Of a stretch of DNA of 64,000 nucleotides, positions 24,010 through 36,090 are shown piece after piece. The notes beneath the pieces are model-generated. The model saw only the letters and a list, made by a program, of their open reading frames with translations, was not told where the DNA came from and ran no database searches. The translations under genes and the position numbers were made by a program. The number at the start of each line of letters is the position of its first letter. Position 1 is the first letter of the stretch. Source of the stretch: Dermanyssus gallinae (taxonomy: Eukaryota; Arthropoda; Arachnida; Mesostigmata; Dermanyssidae); contig QVRM01001118.1 in assembly GCA_003439945.1 (NCBI GenBank), positions 186,001-250,000 on the forward strand, given 5' to 3'.

Positions 24010-24092
24010 TTTGTTGTTGTTGCGGTTGTTGTTGTTGCTGTTGCTGCTGTTGTTGTTGTTGTTGTTGTTGTTGTTGCTGTTGTTCTCTCCAG
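24010..24092. repeat. (GTT/GCT)n repeat block
   Basis: About 80 bp of GTT with GCT interruptions. Complementary in sense to the block at 23772-23905. Confidence 0.9.
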
Positions 24093-24328
24093 GCCGTCAT
24101 CCTCATTCGAGTTACTCTGTTCATGCTGTTGACGCTCCTGCTGCTGCTGCTGCGGCGGAGGCGGCGGCGGCTACGGCGGCTACAACAGAAGCCGATCACC
24201 ACGTTGCCGGCCACAGTCAAAATGGCTGGCGATTACGCTGGCTAAAGCTGGTAACGGTGACGACATCCATCGATCGTCGTCGCGGTGGCCGACCGTCGAC
24301 AAGAACGACATTGTTGCCATGATCCCCA

Positions 24329-24448
24329 TTGTGTTGTTGTTGTTGTTGTTGTTGTTGTTGTCGTCGTCGTCGTCGTCGTCGGCGTCGTTATTGTTGTTGC
24401 TGGTAACGGTGCTGGTGGTACTGTTGTTGCTGCTGCTGCTGCTGTTGA
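24329..24448. repeat. (GTT/CGT/GCT)n repeat block
   Basis: GTT run, then (CGT)n at about 24361-24385, then GTT/GCT triplets to 24448. Confidence 0.9.
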
Positions 24449-24669
24449 CAAGAGAGACGACAGCTGGAGAGAACAAGCTGGGAGAGAACAAGAAAACGAG
24501 GAGAAGGCGACACTGTCGACGAGAATGGCCATCCGACAGCGATTCGAGGGCTGTGTCTAGAGGGCGTCACTCGTGCATTCGATCGAATGGCGCTGCTGCT
24601 TCGGCCGCCGCCGCCGCCACCACCTCTGTTGACACGGGTGACGCTTATGTCAGCCGGTGGCCACGTCGT

Positions 24670-25010
24670 TGTTGTTGTCGATGTTGTTGTAGCTTAATTT
24701 AATGTTGTTATTGTTGTTGTTCTTGTTCTTGTTGTTGTTGTTGTTTCATTTAATGTTGCTGTTGTTATAACTGCTGCTGATGTTGCATTTATTGTCGTTG
24801 TTCGTGTTGTTGTTGCCATTATGTTGCTGTTGTTGTTGTTGTTGCTGCATTTATTGCTGATGTTGCATTTATTGTTGTTGTTATTGTTCGCGTTGTTATC
24901 ATTGTGTTGCTGATGTTGCTGCCAATGTTGTTGTTGTTGTTGCTGCTGATACTGTCGTAGTTTTTGCTGTCGTTGTTGTTGTTATTGTTGTTGTTCTAAC
25001 CATTGTCCGT
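24670..25010. repeat. Long imperfect (GTT)n block
   Basis: About 340 bp dominated by GTT, GCT and ATT triplets, many interruptions. Confidence 0.85.
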
Positions 25011-25331
25011 AGCAATAAGAGTTTCCGCTTCAGCTTCTGCTGCTGCTGAGATTGCTTTTGCGGCCGAGATGGGTCGCCACTGTTCTACCCACAACAACTT
25101 TCTCCACTTGTCTCTACCGATGCAGAAACGGAGATGAGAGAACACGAAAAAGTAGAAGGCGAGAATGACATAAGCACAGAGGTGACAAAGAGAAAAGAAA
25201 AGCTGAATAGTAGACACAGACAAAGAACACGCGAACCACCAGATGTCACAACTAATAGCGGTACCACCAGCTTTACCGCACCAGAAGCAATTATAGAGTA
25301 AGGAAGACTATGAACACACAGTGAATTCATA

Positions 25332-25332
<1 letters not shown>

Positions 25333-25414
<82 letters not shown>
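25333..25414. repeat. (TA)n microsatellite
   Basis: About 80 bp of uninterrupted TA. Confidence 0.95.
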
Positions 25415-25415
<1 letters not shown>

Positions 25416-25545
25416 CTCAAGAAACAGAGAGAGTTGGAAAGTATACATATATATCTATACATATAGCACCATACATCAAGCAGCTTGCCCTCAACACATT
25501 GTCAGTTAAGCTACATTACTGAGAAAATATACTTAGAGCAGCTGC

Positions 25546-25700
25546 AGCAAAAACAACAACAACAACAACTACTACTACTACTACTACTACTACGACAACA
25601 ACAGCAATAACAAAAACAACAGTAATAGGCGCAACAATAACAATAGTAACAACCACATTGACAACCACAATACTAATGACAACAATAACCACAACAGTAA
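25546..25700. repeat. (CAA/ACT)n repeat block
   Basis: CAA run, (ACT)n at about 25569-25591, then imperfect CAA/ACA triplets. Confidence 0.85.
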
Positions 25701-25992
25701 CATCCGCGTTAACAGCAAGGACAGGAGTGCCCGTAAGACGTCCTAGGTGTTTTTGACAAGGTTTTTGTTGTTGACACGAAGATCCTGTGAAGTCTGTGTG
25801 TGTGGACATTTGCTGGTATCAACGACACTGCCAGAACATCAGTGGTAGCTTCATCACCGGCAATCATCACCAGATGCTGTCATACTGTCGTAGCGCTGAT
25901 AGCACCTGATGATGACGATAACGTGCTCACGTCCGCACCGTCCCCCTGATGTTGGAACGAGTATGAGTGATATTTACACACAGAGACACACA

Positions 25993-26135
25993 TGTGTGTG
26001 TGTGTGTTTGTGTGTGTAAATATCGAATTTGTATGTGTGTTTATTTGCATCTATATACTCAAGTGACTCTCTCTTACTCTTTCTCCCTCCTATCTTTCTC
26101 TCTCTATCTCTCCCGCTCTCTCTCTCTCTCTCTGT
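25993..26135. repeat. (GT)n followed by (CT)n tracts
   Basis: GT run at about 25993-26016, then a pyrimidine-rich CT tract at 26066-26135. Confidence 0.85.
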
Positions 26136-26390
26136 GTGCAGGCTCTCTGCCCATACACGACTACAATGCGTGTGCACACATGTATTTACGACTCGAGATA
26201 TATCTGACGTAACACCTAACATGCGACGTATCTAAATGCAGCAGAAGGTAGAGATAGACCAGTGGATAGACCTGACGTCCGCCGTCGTCGAGTATGTTAC
26301 GAGTGTACATCGAAGGTTTAGGTGAAAATCGATGAATCGATCCAACGTAGTTCGATCGATTCGTAGATAGATTAGCCACAAGTAGATGAT

Positions 26391-26480
26391 GGGGGGTGGG
26401 GGGATGGGTTGAACCACAATAATCATGATGGGGGGGTTGAGTGGCTGAACCACAATGATCATGATGCGGGGGGGGGGTAT
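26391..26480. repeat. G-tract tandem repeat with G-quadruplex potential
   Basis: GGGGGGTGGGGGGATGGG at 26391-26408, then two imperfect copies of a roughly 37-bp unit containing GAACCACAATAATCATGATG and a run of seven or more G. Four G-runs within a short span meet the usual quadruplex pattern on the plus strand. Confidence 0.8.
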
Positions 26481-26625
26481 ACCGGGGTGAACAACCATTC
26501 ATTCATCATACCCAATGAATGACGATGATGGTGATGCCGATGTTGTTTGTAGCTGTATTTGCACACCAGGCCACGTGAGTCATACGGACCAAAAAGACGA
26601 GACTAGTACGTAAGCATACTATCGA

Positions 26626-26655
26626 GAACAACAACAACAACAACAACTACAACAG
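26626..26655. repeat. (CAA)n repeat
   Basis: Short CAA run followed by purine-rich sequence (26690-26755). Confidence 0.8.
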
Positions 26656-26959
26656 TCAACTGGCCGCTATGCACCAGGAGGTAGCCAGATAGAAAAAGAA
26701 AGGAAGAAAAAGAAAGAGGGGTAGGAGAGGAGAGAGATAGAGAGAGGGTAAAAGTGAAAGTCGGCCCTTTACGGCGTCAATGCGTCGATTCGTAGCGCCG
26801 CTTGATCCGCGCTATGTAACGACGACGACGACGGCTAGAGAACGTTAGACTCGATAATGCTTGCCCCAGAAATGCTCGCTTAATCCCAGCCAATACACCT
26901 ACCTCCACACCGACACCACAGCAGAGAGGAAAACAACCAATGTCAGAGCTGGTCGTTGT

Positions 26960-27032
26960 CGTCTTTATTGTTGTTGTTGTCGTCATTATTGTTGTTGTTG
27001 TCGTCATTGTTGTTGTTGTTGTTGTTGTTGTG
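26960..27032. repeat. (GTT/GTC)n repeat block
   Basis: GTT and GTC triplets, about 70 bp. Confidence 0.85.
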
Positions 27033-27288
27033 CTGTTTGTTCCTGGGGTTGTTGTTTTTTGAGGTGTTTGTTCTTGGTGTTGTACTTATCCTCGTTGCAT
27101 TGTTATTGCTATTACTATGCTGCTGTTGATGAATTGCAAAACGTTAGATCAACATACCTAACCATGAAAAGATACCTTTTGATTATGAAACCCATCAGGA
27201 ACTTATAATATATACATTTAATTTTTTTTCTGAAAATATTGTCCACCCATTCTGGCTAAACAAATAATCAACCAGCTGGATAACAAAA

Positions 27289-28473
<1,185 letters not shown>

Positions 28474-28544
28474 CCTTGGGATGTGTAATGGTTAGCACTC
28501 TGGACTCTGAATCCAGCGATCCGAGTACAGGACGGTGGCCATGG
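28474..28544 (+). pseudogene. tRNA-Gln(CTG)-like pseudogene or SINE head
   Basis: The D arm, anticodon arm and the start of the T arm read GTGTAATGGTTAGCACTC, TGGACTCTGAATCCA and GCGATCCGAG, which is the sequence of eukaryotic tRNA-Gln with anticodon CTG in the loop (ACTCTGAAT). The 3' half is corrupted: the T loop is TACAGGA, the second T-stem strand does not pair properly, and the acceptor ends (CCTTGGG and GGCCATGG) do not pair as seven base pairs. Most likely a decayed tRNA copy or the head of a tRNA-Gln-derived SINE. Confidence 0.7.
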
Positions 28545-28835
28545 AAGTCGGAATCCGCTAAGGAGTGTGTAACAATTCACCTGCCAAAGCAACTAGCCCC
28601 AAAAATGTATGGGGCTATAGCATTGTACTTATACTCAACCTCTGATGTGCAGCATCGGTACACTCAGAGAGTACGAAAGTAATGTGATAGCGTCGAAGGA
28701 TTTTGCTGTAAAGTAATCTGGAGCTGTCACATGTGCAGATCTTGGTGGTAGTAGCAAATACTCAATTAAAAACCTTGAGCACTGAAGTTGGGGATGGATT
28801 CCATGTGAACAGTAGTTGATCGTGGGTCAGTCGGT

Positions 28836-28867
28836 CCAATATCCTTGGGATATTGGGATCCCAATAT
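28836..28867. repeat. Compound palindrome
   Basis: CCAATATCC/GGATATTGG arms with a TTG loop (28836-28856), overlapping a perfect 18-nt palindrome ATATTGGGATCCCAATAT (28850-28867). The motif CCCAATATCCC also occurs just before the tRNA-like sequence at 28464-28475. Confidence 0.75.
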
Positions 28868-29727
28868 TAAGGATGGTCAAATGTGATCAACAGTCTCTTT
28901 AAAGTACTGGAACTATTTAGGCCCCAAATGTCCAAACGGCAAAAAACGGGCCGGAAAAAGGTTTTCCGGTCATCGTTTTTGAAGGCTGAGAAGTGAAAGC
29001 CTTTCCCCTACCTGTCTGAACTAGAAATATTTCAATAATAATACGGAGTTTACATCATGGGTTGAATTAAGATCTATCTCCCATGCCAACCCTTCCCAAA
29101 CAAAACGCTAATAATTCAAAGCAGTGTCAAGTAATAAAATTATATCTTGTGAATCTAGATGCTTATTCCTTTAGAGGCTTACCTTCACAACCTCGACTAT
29201 ACAAGCTCTAGCAGACCAAAACGGCAATCCTTATATTGGACTTGGCGCACACAATAAAAGTAGCGACGGAGAAGAACAACGCGAGATACATTTCTTGGAC
29301 ATAATGCAATGCGAGCATCCCCGATTTGCCAAAGGCCTCGCTGCTTATGATTAAACCATGATTGATATATTATGTGAGGTTTTAAACATCAGCTTTGTCA
29401 GTCGACCTCTGTGTGAAGGACGGCACTAAAGAGCTACCAACCTTGCCGCTGTGTGCTACGCTGCATCTTTAGATCAAATTGGCTCACTACCGGAAGTGGC
29501 TGTTAAGATAAAATTAGAAAAAAAAAGAACCACTTTAGCAGGAGACACTGTTAGAACTCTACTTGAACTTAACTCTCTGAATAAAAACGTGTAAAACAAC
29601 TCAAGCTCAACGCATACACAAGCAGGACGAGAAATTTACGCGAAGAACAAAGCAACTGGAAGACGCCGTCTCCCTGGCGGCACACTATTCCCTTCGTGAA
29701 GACTTTAAGCCCTGCCCTCTCGTAAGC

Positions 29728-30102
29728 TTGGCACTCGAGCTAGACTCTAACTCCTTGGACGTGATGACGGCTATCAAGATAGACGCTTCCATTTGCATGG
29801 AGCCTTATCTTATGAAGGGCCTAAGGCGCACAAATACGCTTGCAAAATTACATCATGTACCCTACGATTATTTTACATCTTGGTGTAATGCTAAACGTTC
29901 CGCCATTAGCACGTGCTGCAAACGTATAAGGCTCTCTACGTTGACAAAAAATGCCATATATTCGGCATGCGATATACAAACGGGCAAATGTTACTCGCAA
30001 TACAACCTCGTTGACTGTATATCTATCGTGCTGTGTAATAACGCCGCGTCCCTCGCTGACGATGACGTAGCCCTGCTCGTATGGTTGTTTTTGTTGCCTT
30101 AA
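29728..30102 (+). other. Unrecognised 124-codon open frame
   Basis: Starts MALELDSNSLDVMTAIKIDA and contains six cysteines, including CMEPYLMKGLRRTNTLAKL and WCNAKRSAISTCCKR. No domain recognised. Codon composition is not clearly coding, and no partner exon was found. It could be a retroelement remnant, because the neighbourhood is transposon-rich, or chance. Listed because it is one of the longer frames not caused by simple repeats. Confidence 0.2.
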
Positions 30103-30389
30103 TAGCAGCGTACCGCATTTCTCGTTGACCAGATGCATGCCCGACCAGCGAACGAGGTCAAAAACATGGCCCAGTCATCTTGGAGACGTCAGGCCGATCG
30201 CGCCAAGAAGTGTTTACCCCAATTCCTCCGCACTGTGGAATTTTAAAATATCAGTTCGATATTTCGAGATAGAAAGTGAAAACGAGAAGAAAACTACATG
30301 GCATGAATGTGTCCATTAGCCCAGACCCGCACGTGCCATCGATCAAAGGATCGGCCGCACTGAGAAACGTAGACGGGAGAAATGGTTTG

Positions 30390-30520
30390 CCTTCATTAAT
30401 ACTGTTGTGGAAGGGCCGACAGGCCAAATAACATACAAATACTCCCACAGAGACCATATAGACATCACCCGCCGGTAGAGAGACACCGTGATGCAAGAAA
30501 AGGCGTGCACAATGTAAGGA
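30390..30520 (-). repeat. Dispersed repeat, copy A (minus orientation)
   Basis: Minus-strand sequence contains ACATTGTGCACGCC, CACGGTGTCTCTC, GGTGATGTCTATATG and TTATTTGGCC. A diverged copy lies in plus orientation at 31022-31135 with the same blocks in the same order, with small indels. Confidence 0.65.
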
Positions 30521-31021
30521 GAGAGAACAGCAGACGACAGAGGAGGAAACTCCGTTCTCCACGACATGGTGTCGTCAGAAGTGGGATTATGTTGTGGAGG
30601 GCGGAATTTCTTACTAAGCTCCTGTTCGGTAACTTGTCCGAATCTTTTCCCAGAGAACGCTGCGAAAGCTAATCGACCAAAATCCTACCAAAATGAGCAC
30701 ATTATCCGCTCACTGTAGGATATTGACCGGCTAGCCCGGTTATGCTCGTGCGTAGGAGGCTATTCGTTTGGCTGAACTGGCCAGGGCGACAGGTTACCCC
30801 GTTCATCATAACACTATGTAAGCCCTAGCATAGCTACTATTTGTCACTTCGTTCATTGGCTTGCTGTATACGCTGTTCATTTATTGTCATACATTGCTGG
30901 CCACACATTTGTATTCATAGAATATTGCGTTGCGCATCGACACAGATTGACAGGAACCTAGTTCTGGGGCAGCCGACGGTCTATGCCTCCTAGTTAACTT
31001 CGTCTCGGCGCCGTCTTCCAT

Positions 31022-31135
31022 CTCTTGACATTGTGTACGTCTCGTTTTTGCGGCGGCACGGTGTTTCTCCGGTGGCCGGTGATGTCTGTATGCGTAGCCC
31101 TGATTATGTCTGTGGATATATTGGCCCGGCCGAGG
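31022..31135 (+). repeat. Dispersed repeat, copy B (plus orientation)
   Basis: Contains ACATTGTGTACGTC, CACGGTGTTTCTCC, GGTGATGTCTGTATG and ATATTGGCCC. Pairs with copy A as an inverted repeat about 500 bp apart. Confidence 0.65.
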
Positions 31136-31198
31136 CTCGGTTGGCATCCCCCCTCCCGCCTCAACTGCCATCACGTTGTTTTCAAATTGACTCACAAG

Positions 31199-31199
<1 letters not shown>

Positions 31200-31229
<30 letters not shown>

Positions 31230-32211
31230 CCATGTACAATAACTATCTTGTTTTTCCGCTCGTTACGGTTAGCTCTGAGTGTTATTTGATACTGCTCCCA
31301 CTTCGGTTATTGGTTATTGTTACCGAGGCCACGATGTATTTATGGGATTTACAGCCGGCAAAGCTGTCCAGTCGCAAAGCTGTCGAAGCGCCAAAATGGC
31401 ATCTCTGCAAAAAAAGTTTTCGCACGTTGTTTCTCTCTCTCCTTATCTGTTTTTTCATTAAAGCTGTTTACGTATGGACAACGTCCAAGCAATTAAAAAC
31501 TGTTGGCGTTTTCGTGAAGACAACCGCACTAAGTAAAGCACGCGTTTAGCTGGTTTTTCAAATTTGCAATGAAGAATACGAGCATCTCGAAATAGGCTAA
31601 ACAAATTATTCCTCACTTAATCGTAAATGTCAAAAGTGATTCCGGCGCACATGAAGGCGGCATATTGGGTTACTGATCATAATCGGTGACACACAAGGAC
31701 GACACACGGACGAATCAACACCTATAAAATGCAATATTTGACAGTCCTTAATAACGATACGCCTGCGATGCCAATATACCTAAATCATTCTCCTTAACTA
31801 CAGCACTTTGCAGGAAGTTTCTGTTTGGATAATGAAGCAGTGATGGCTTGACCGGCTAACGCTCGGCTGCTAGAACCGAGAGAGATCTAACCTGAACACG
31901 CTAGGACTTGGAATCCAAAAAAAAAGATAAAGTGATGGCATATAACCAACGCTCTTACAAAAAATCTGAACAAGTGCGTTAAGCGTAACTAATACGTCAA
32001 GAATCCCCCCTCGTGAACCTCGCCAACAACCTTGAAGAAGTGGTCTCCGTGGGCGTACCCAGGAAGGTCATCACATATAGGTGCAGACGCTAAAAGAGGT
32101 TTCAGCACAGTGTGAAGTCTTTCTGTTTGAACGAAAACAGAACAAAAATAGAAGTCGTAAACTTAACCGAATACGAACGCACTTTGTATTGAACTTCTCT
32201 TTGAGAAGCAC
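31200..32211. other. No gene recognised; short (TA)n at the start
   Basis: (TA)n at about 31200-31226. A plus-strand open frame of 174 codons (31025-31549) runs through repeat copy B and the TA tract and has no recognisable domain. Near 31842-31920, a tRNA-like string (GGCTTGACCGGCTAACGCTC) precedes an A-run but lacks a readable T arm. Confidence 0.4.
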
Positions 32212-32227
32212 ATATATATATATATGA

Positions 32228-32308
<81 letters not shown>

Positions 32309-32318
32309 TATATATAGA
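32212..32318. repeat. (TA)n microsatellite
   Basis: About 107 bp TA with a few ATAAATA and ATAG interruptions. Confidence 0.95.
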
Positions 32319-33728
32319 TGGAGTTTACAAAAGTACGAAGGATGCCCATAAGCCTGAGCTGTATGGATTGCGCGACATCAGAAGAGCATCGAGCGCAAAC
32401 GCGATGTTTTGCAACAGTGCCGTTTGACGGTATCACATCACAGCTGCATCAACGTCTGCGGCTAGCAGCAGCAGCAGCAACAACGAGAGAGACGTCGTTT
32501 CAAACGTCGTCCTGTCACCCATGACCCGATGACGGCGTCCCGCTACATGCCGCTAGGCGGGTGTCTCCGTCCAGCAACGTTTGCAACGTCGCCTTTTCAT
32601 TTTCCCGCTTCGTTCTCGGCTGGATGTGCTCATCCAAGCCATATGTCTACGGCAACGGCTTTCACATCCAATCCGCGCTGCTGTCCAAACCAGCCAACAC
32701 CCACCTACAGCGGTCGTCCTCCGGACTGACACTGCGGGCTAACCCCCATCCGCCGTAGGCCCGCCTCCCTCCGTACCTCCGTCCGCGCTGCCTCCCTCCA
32801 GGACAGTGTTGGCCGTGCCAGTACGGAGCGGACGGCTTCCGACAGGCGTTGACCGTTGACATCCAGCTTGATGGATGGTCATCATCACCTCCTGGCAGAA
32901 CCATCGGGCGTCGTCACGTCATTCGACGTCGGCGGGGCGACTCAGCAATGACCTAGCTGGTCGTTACTGGTCGTACGTTTGTGCTCTTGTTCTAGCTATC
33001 TAATGGTATAGGCATGAAGGGGATAGTGTATACACAAGTACCTAGTCCTACCAGCCGAAGCCAAAGTCCGAGTGCCAAACCCATCGTTAGACTAGTCAAA
33101 TTAGGGTAGCGGCCGTAGATAGATCATAGAATCGTCGTCGTCGTTGTTGCTGCAGAAGCAGCCGCAGCAGCAGCAACAGAAGTAACCTGTTATTTGGCAA
33201 ACGAAATGTTCGTTTCCATATGTTTCGTAGATGTCTCCCTATATGTCAGGGGTTCAGCATACACTCTGGCCTGAATCTTCGGTATGGCTACTGTTGCTGC
33301 TGCTGCTTCGATCTGCATCATCTGTGTCGAACGAAACTGATGAAACTTTAAAATGAAAGTGAAGAGAGTCGTCGTGATACACTCGGCTCTGGCAGACGGC
33401 GATCGCTCCTAACAAAGAATATCGTCAGGATCAGGATCTCAATTTTTGTATTTATATATCTCTCTCACTTTCTGCCTTTCGTCTTCTATCACGTCATGTC
33501 TGACTGTCTGCCTGCGTTACCCATGTAGTTAGTTACCCTTGCCGCCTGCCCCGCATGCTGATATAGCTATTGCTTGTTGTGCGATGTCGCTTGTACGCCT
33601 ACCGTAATGCATTGCATACACTATAAATCAATTTTGTCAATGTTTTTGCCGCCGTCTATTAGATTTGCTGCGTGCGCTACCATGAGGTCTTTTTGTTGCT
33701 GCTGCTGACGATGATTGATCGTGATTCA
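32319..33728. other. No gene recognised; relatively GC-rich stretch
   Basis: Overlapping open frames of 60 to 80 codons on both strands (32318-32904) without recognisable domains. Short CAG/GCA runs near 32466-32481 and 33150-33175. Confidence 0.4.

Positions 33729-33782
<54 letters not shown>
33729..33782. repeat. (AAT)n microsatellite
   Basis: About 54 bp of AAT/ATA triplets. Confidence 0.9.
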
Positions 33783-33783
<1 letters not shown>

Positions 33784-34356
33784 GCAACATTATACTCTAT
33801 AATATATGATAATCATTCATACGGTAACTATGATCAGCATCCTAAGCTTTTAAAAGACTTGTCTGCATAAAGAGTGACGTGCGGACCTCATGCGGAGTAA
33901 ATCTCGGAATATTTTCGACTCAGTAAACTGTATTTATATACTATCGAGTACAGCAAACCAAAATAGCGTATTCGTTGAAGTCCCTTCAGCTCGTTAAAGT
34001 GCTTCCGTATAGCAACCGTGTCTATTCTGCGGTAAGATAACTGCAATGTTACGAAACAAAGCACAGACATTTGCGAGAACAACTTAGTGGTCGCCACTGA
34101 ACAGCTGAGACAATGAGCCACTTGATCCGCAGTGTCTATGTTGTCTCCTTTCAGTGCTGCTGTCTTTTCGATTGATGAGTTGATGCTTGTAATACGAACC
34201 GCACAAATTTCCCAATGATCCAGCCGCCAAAACGTCATCACTATCTTAGATCTGCCAAGCACTACTAGACACGTTCAAGGATCGTCATAGATTACCACTG
34301 GTACAACGGCACAGTGAAAATACAATGGTTGGTGTACAAACATACCGACAATTGTG

Positions 34357-34398
<42 letters not shown>

Positions 34399-34432
34399 CA
34401 ATAAATTTACCCAACCTGGGTGTTAATAAACC

Positions 34433-34477
<45 letters not shown>

Positions 34478-35121
34478 GATGATGATGATGAGTACTACGT
34501 TTTGTGTGCAAGCGGGGGAAATTTGAAATAGTGGATTTGCATGTTCTGCAAACTGTAGTGGAACCGTCAACCACATCATTCTGTGTCTAATTGTTTGCCG
34601 GCCGGCGTCCCTGCTCGTACCAGTCGTGGAGTGCAAAGCTGGCTGACGGAGCATATGAACGTACTCTGCTCTGAGACAGACGCTCGTGACCGCTGTCTGG
34701 CCTAGCAATTCAAATTTCAATAGCCTGGAATACTAACAGTGTGAGACGTGATTGAGCGGAGTTTCACGAATATGACGTCATAACCATACCGAGTGGCTTA
34801 CTGGTTCAGTGGACATTTGGACATTTTGATAGGCAAGTTTTGCAGGACGCCTGTAAGCTGCTGCTTAGGTCTCTGAGGTTGAAGCGGTGAGCATTCAAGC
34901 TAACGATAAAGCGGTTACGTTAAATAAATACTTCCATTAGAAATGTCCCTATCGGCACGAGCCAGCCGAAAAAGAAACGATATTCAAATATTTGCCTTCA
35001 TTTGGAGCAGCGCTTGAACAACTTACAGCATTTGAATATCTGCGCGACCTTACGTGTCTATATGAGCGCGTTTCTAAATCGAGTTCACCGCCATGAAGAT
35101 ACATATGTAAAAAGCATGTAC
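33783..35121. other. No gene recognised; two (TA)n tracts
   Basis: (TA)n at 34360-34396 and 34439-34475, the second followed by (GAT)n. Two minus-strand frames of 124 and 142 codons (34262-33888 and 34720-34292) have no recognisable domain; the latter crosses TA repeats. Confidence 0.4.
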
Positions 35122-35141
35122 CGCATGCATAAGTACATTCC

Positions 35142-35201
<60 letters not shown>

Positions 35202-35255
35202 GGAATGTATATATATATATATATATATATAGCAATGTACTTATGCATACATATA
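35122..35255. repeat. Inverted repeat flanking a (TA)n core
   Basis: GCATGCATAAGTACATTCCT near 35123-35142 is mirrored by AGCAATGTACTTATGCATAC near 35231-35250, with (TA)n and an internal TATAGGAATGTATA between. Arms are about 24 nt with few mismatches. Confidence 0.8.
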
Positions 35256-35535
35256 CACACTTGGCTGCGTGCAATGCTCAGCCATTCGATCATCGGCCGG
35301 AGCCGTAACTACGTATCTGTCGGTGGGCGTCACGGGCATCGAGTCTGGGGCGTCTCGCGTCAGGAAAGCAACGACGCATGGAGCAGACTCCGCGCAGCGC
35401 TTTGGCATGAAATTCGAATGGCGACGCCGACTGCATTTTCAACTCGAACGGTTCAAGTCGAGCGCACAAAATCGCCAGACAGTCATGAGACGTCGGTGAA
35501 AATCGATCGAGATCAATAAGAGCAGTAAGTGGGAA

Positions 35536-35630
35536 AACACCCGCACCGGAATCGAACCGGCCGCCCGTACGTATTTACGACGATCTGATCTACGACCTCC
35601 GACCGTAGCATTAGCGCGCCGCCACTGCCG
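35536..35630 (-). other. tRNA-like sequence with B box (possible SINE fragment)
   Basis: On the minus strand, GGCCGGTTCGATTCCGGTGC forms a perfect T-arm-like hairpin containing the B box GGTTCGATTCC. About 55 nt before it is GTGGCGGCGCGCTAATGCTA, a possible degraded A box. Could be a tRNA-derived SINE fragment; the rest of the cloverleaf does not fold convincingly. Confidence 0.35.
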
Positions 35631-35708
35631 ACACCGGCCTCGGGAAGTTGTAATATACAGTATCCGAATCCAGCTAGCTGCTTGTTCGATCGTATGCTAG
35701 CGTAAATG

Positions 35709-35889
35709 ATTCAAAGCTTCTTAGATCTCTTCTTAGGTTTCTTAGATCTATCGTGCATTTGCCCAATTAAACGACTATAAACACTGCATATATATATATA
35801 TATATATATTATTCAAAGCTTCTTAGATCTCTTCTTAGGTTTCTTATTTCTATCGTGCATTTACCCAATTGAATGGCTATAAACACTGC
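35709..35889. repeat. Tandem duplication of an 80-bp segment separated by (TA)n
   Basis: Copies at 35709-35788 and 35811-35889 start ATTCAAAGCTTCTTAGATCT and end CTATAAACACTGC. They differ at about eight positions, and the spacer is a TA run. The second copy ends about 20 bp before the mariner. Confidence 0.9.
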
Positions 35890-35912
35890 TAATATATATA
35901 TAAATATATATA

Positions 35913-35940
35913 CAGGTAGTTCAATAAGTTCTTAGAATGA
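35913..35940 (+). repeat. Mariner 5' terminal inverted repeat
   Basis: 28 nt, perfect reverse complement of 37131-37158. Confidence 0.95.
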
Positions 35941-36090
35941 GCTTTTAAGAATTCGAATTTTGGCGCGCTTCCACCGCTATTAGGAACTGCAACTTTTCGA
36001 CTGCCAGCAGTCAAAATATTATGGTGATTGGCCGTTGCGATTCGTTTGATCGCTTTTCCCGTGCAACGTATCGGCGTGATTTTGAAAAAT

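Noticed and set aside
23643..25010. Poly-Leu, poly-Gln, poly-Val and poly-Thr open frames
   Set aside because: Translation of GTT/CAA microsatellites on either strand; overlapping frames in all phases and no flanking domain.
31842..31925. tRNA-Ser-like anticodon arm followed by an A-run
   Set aside because: The stem CTCGG/CCGAG is present but the loop is too long and there is no B box.
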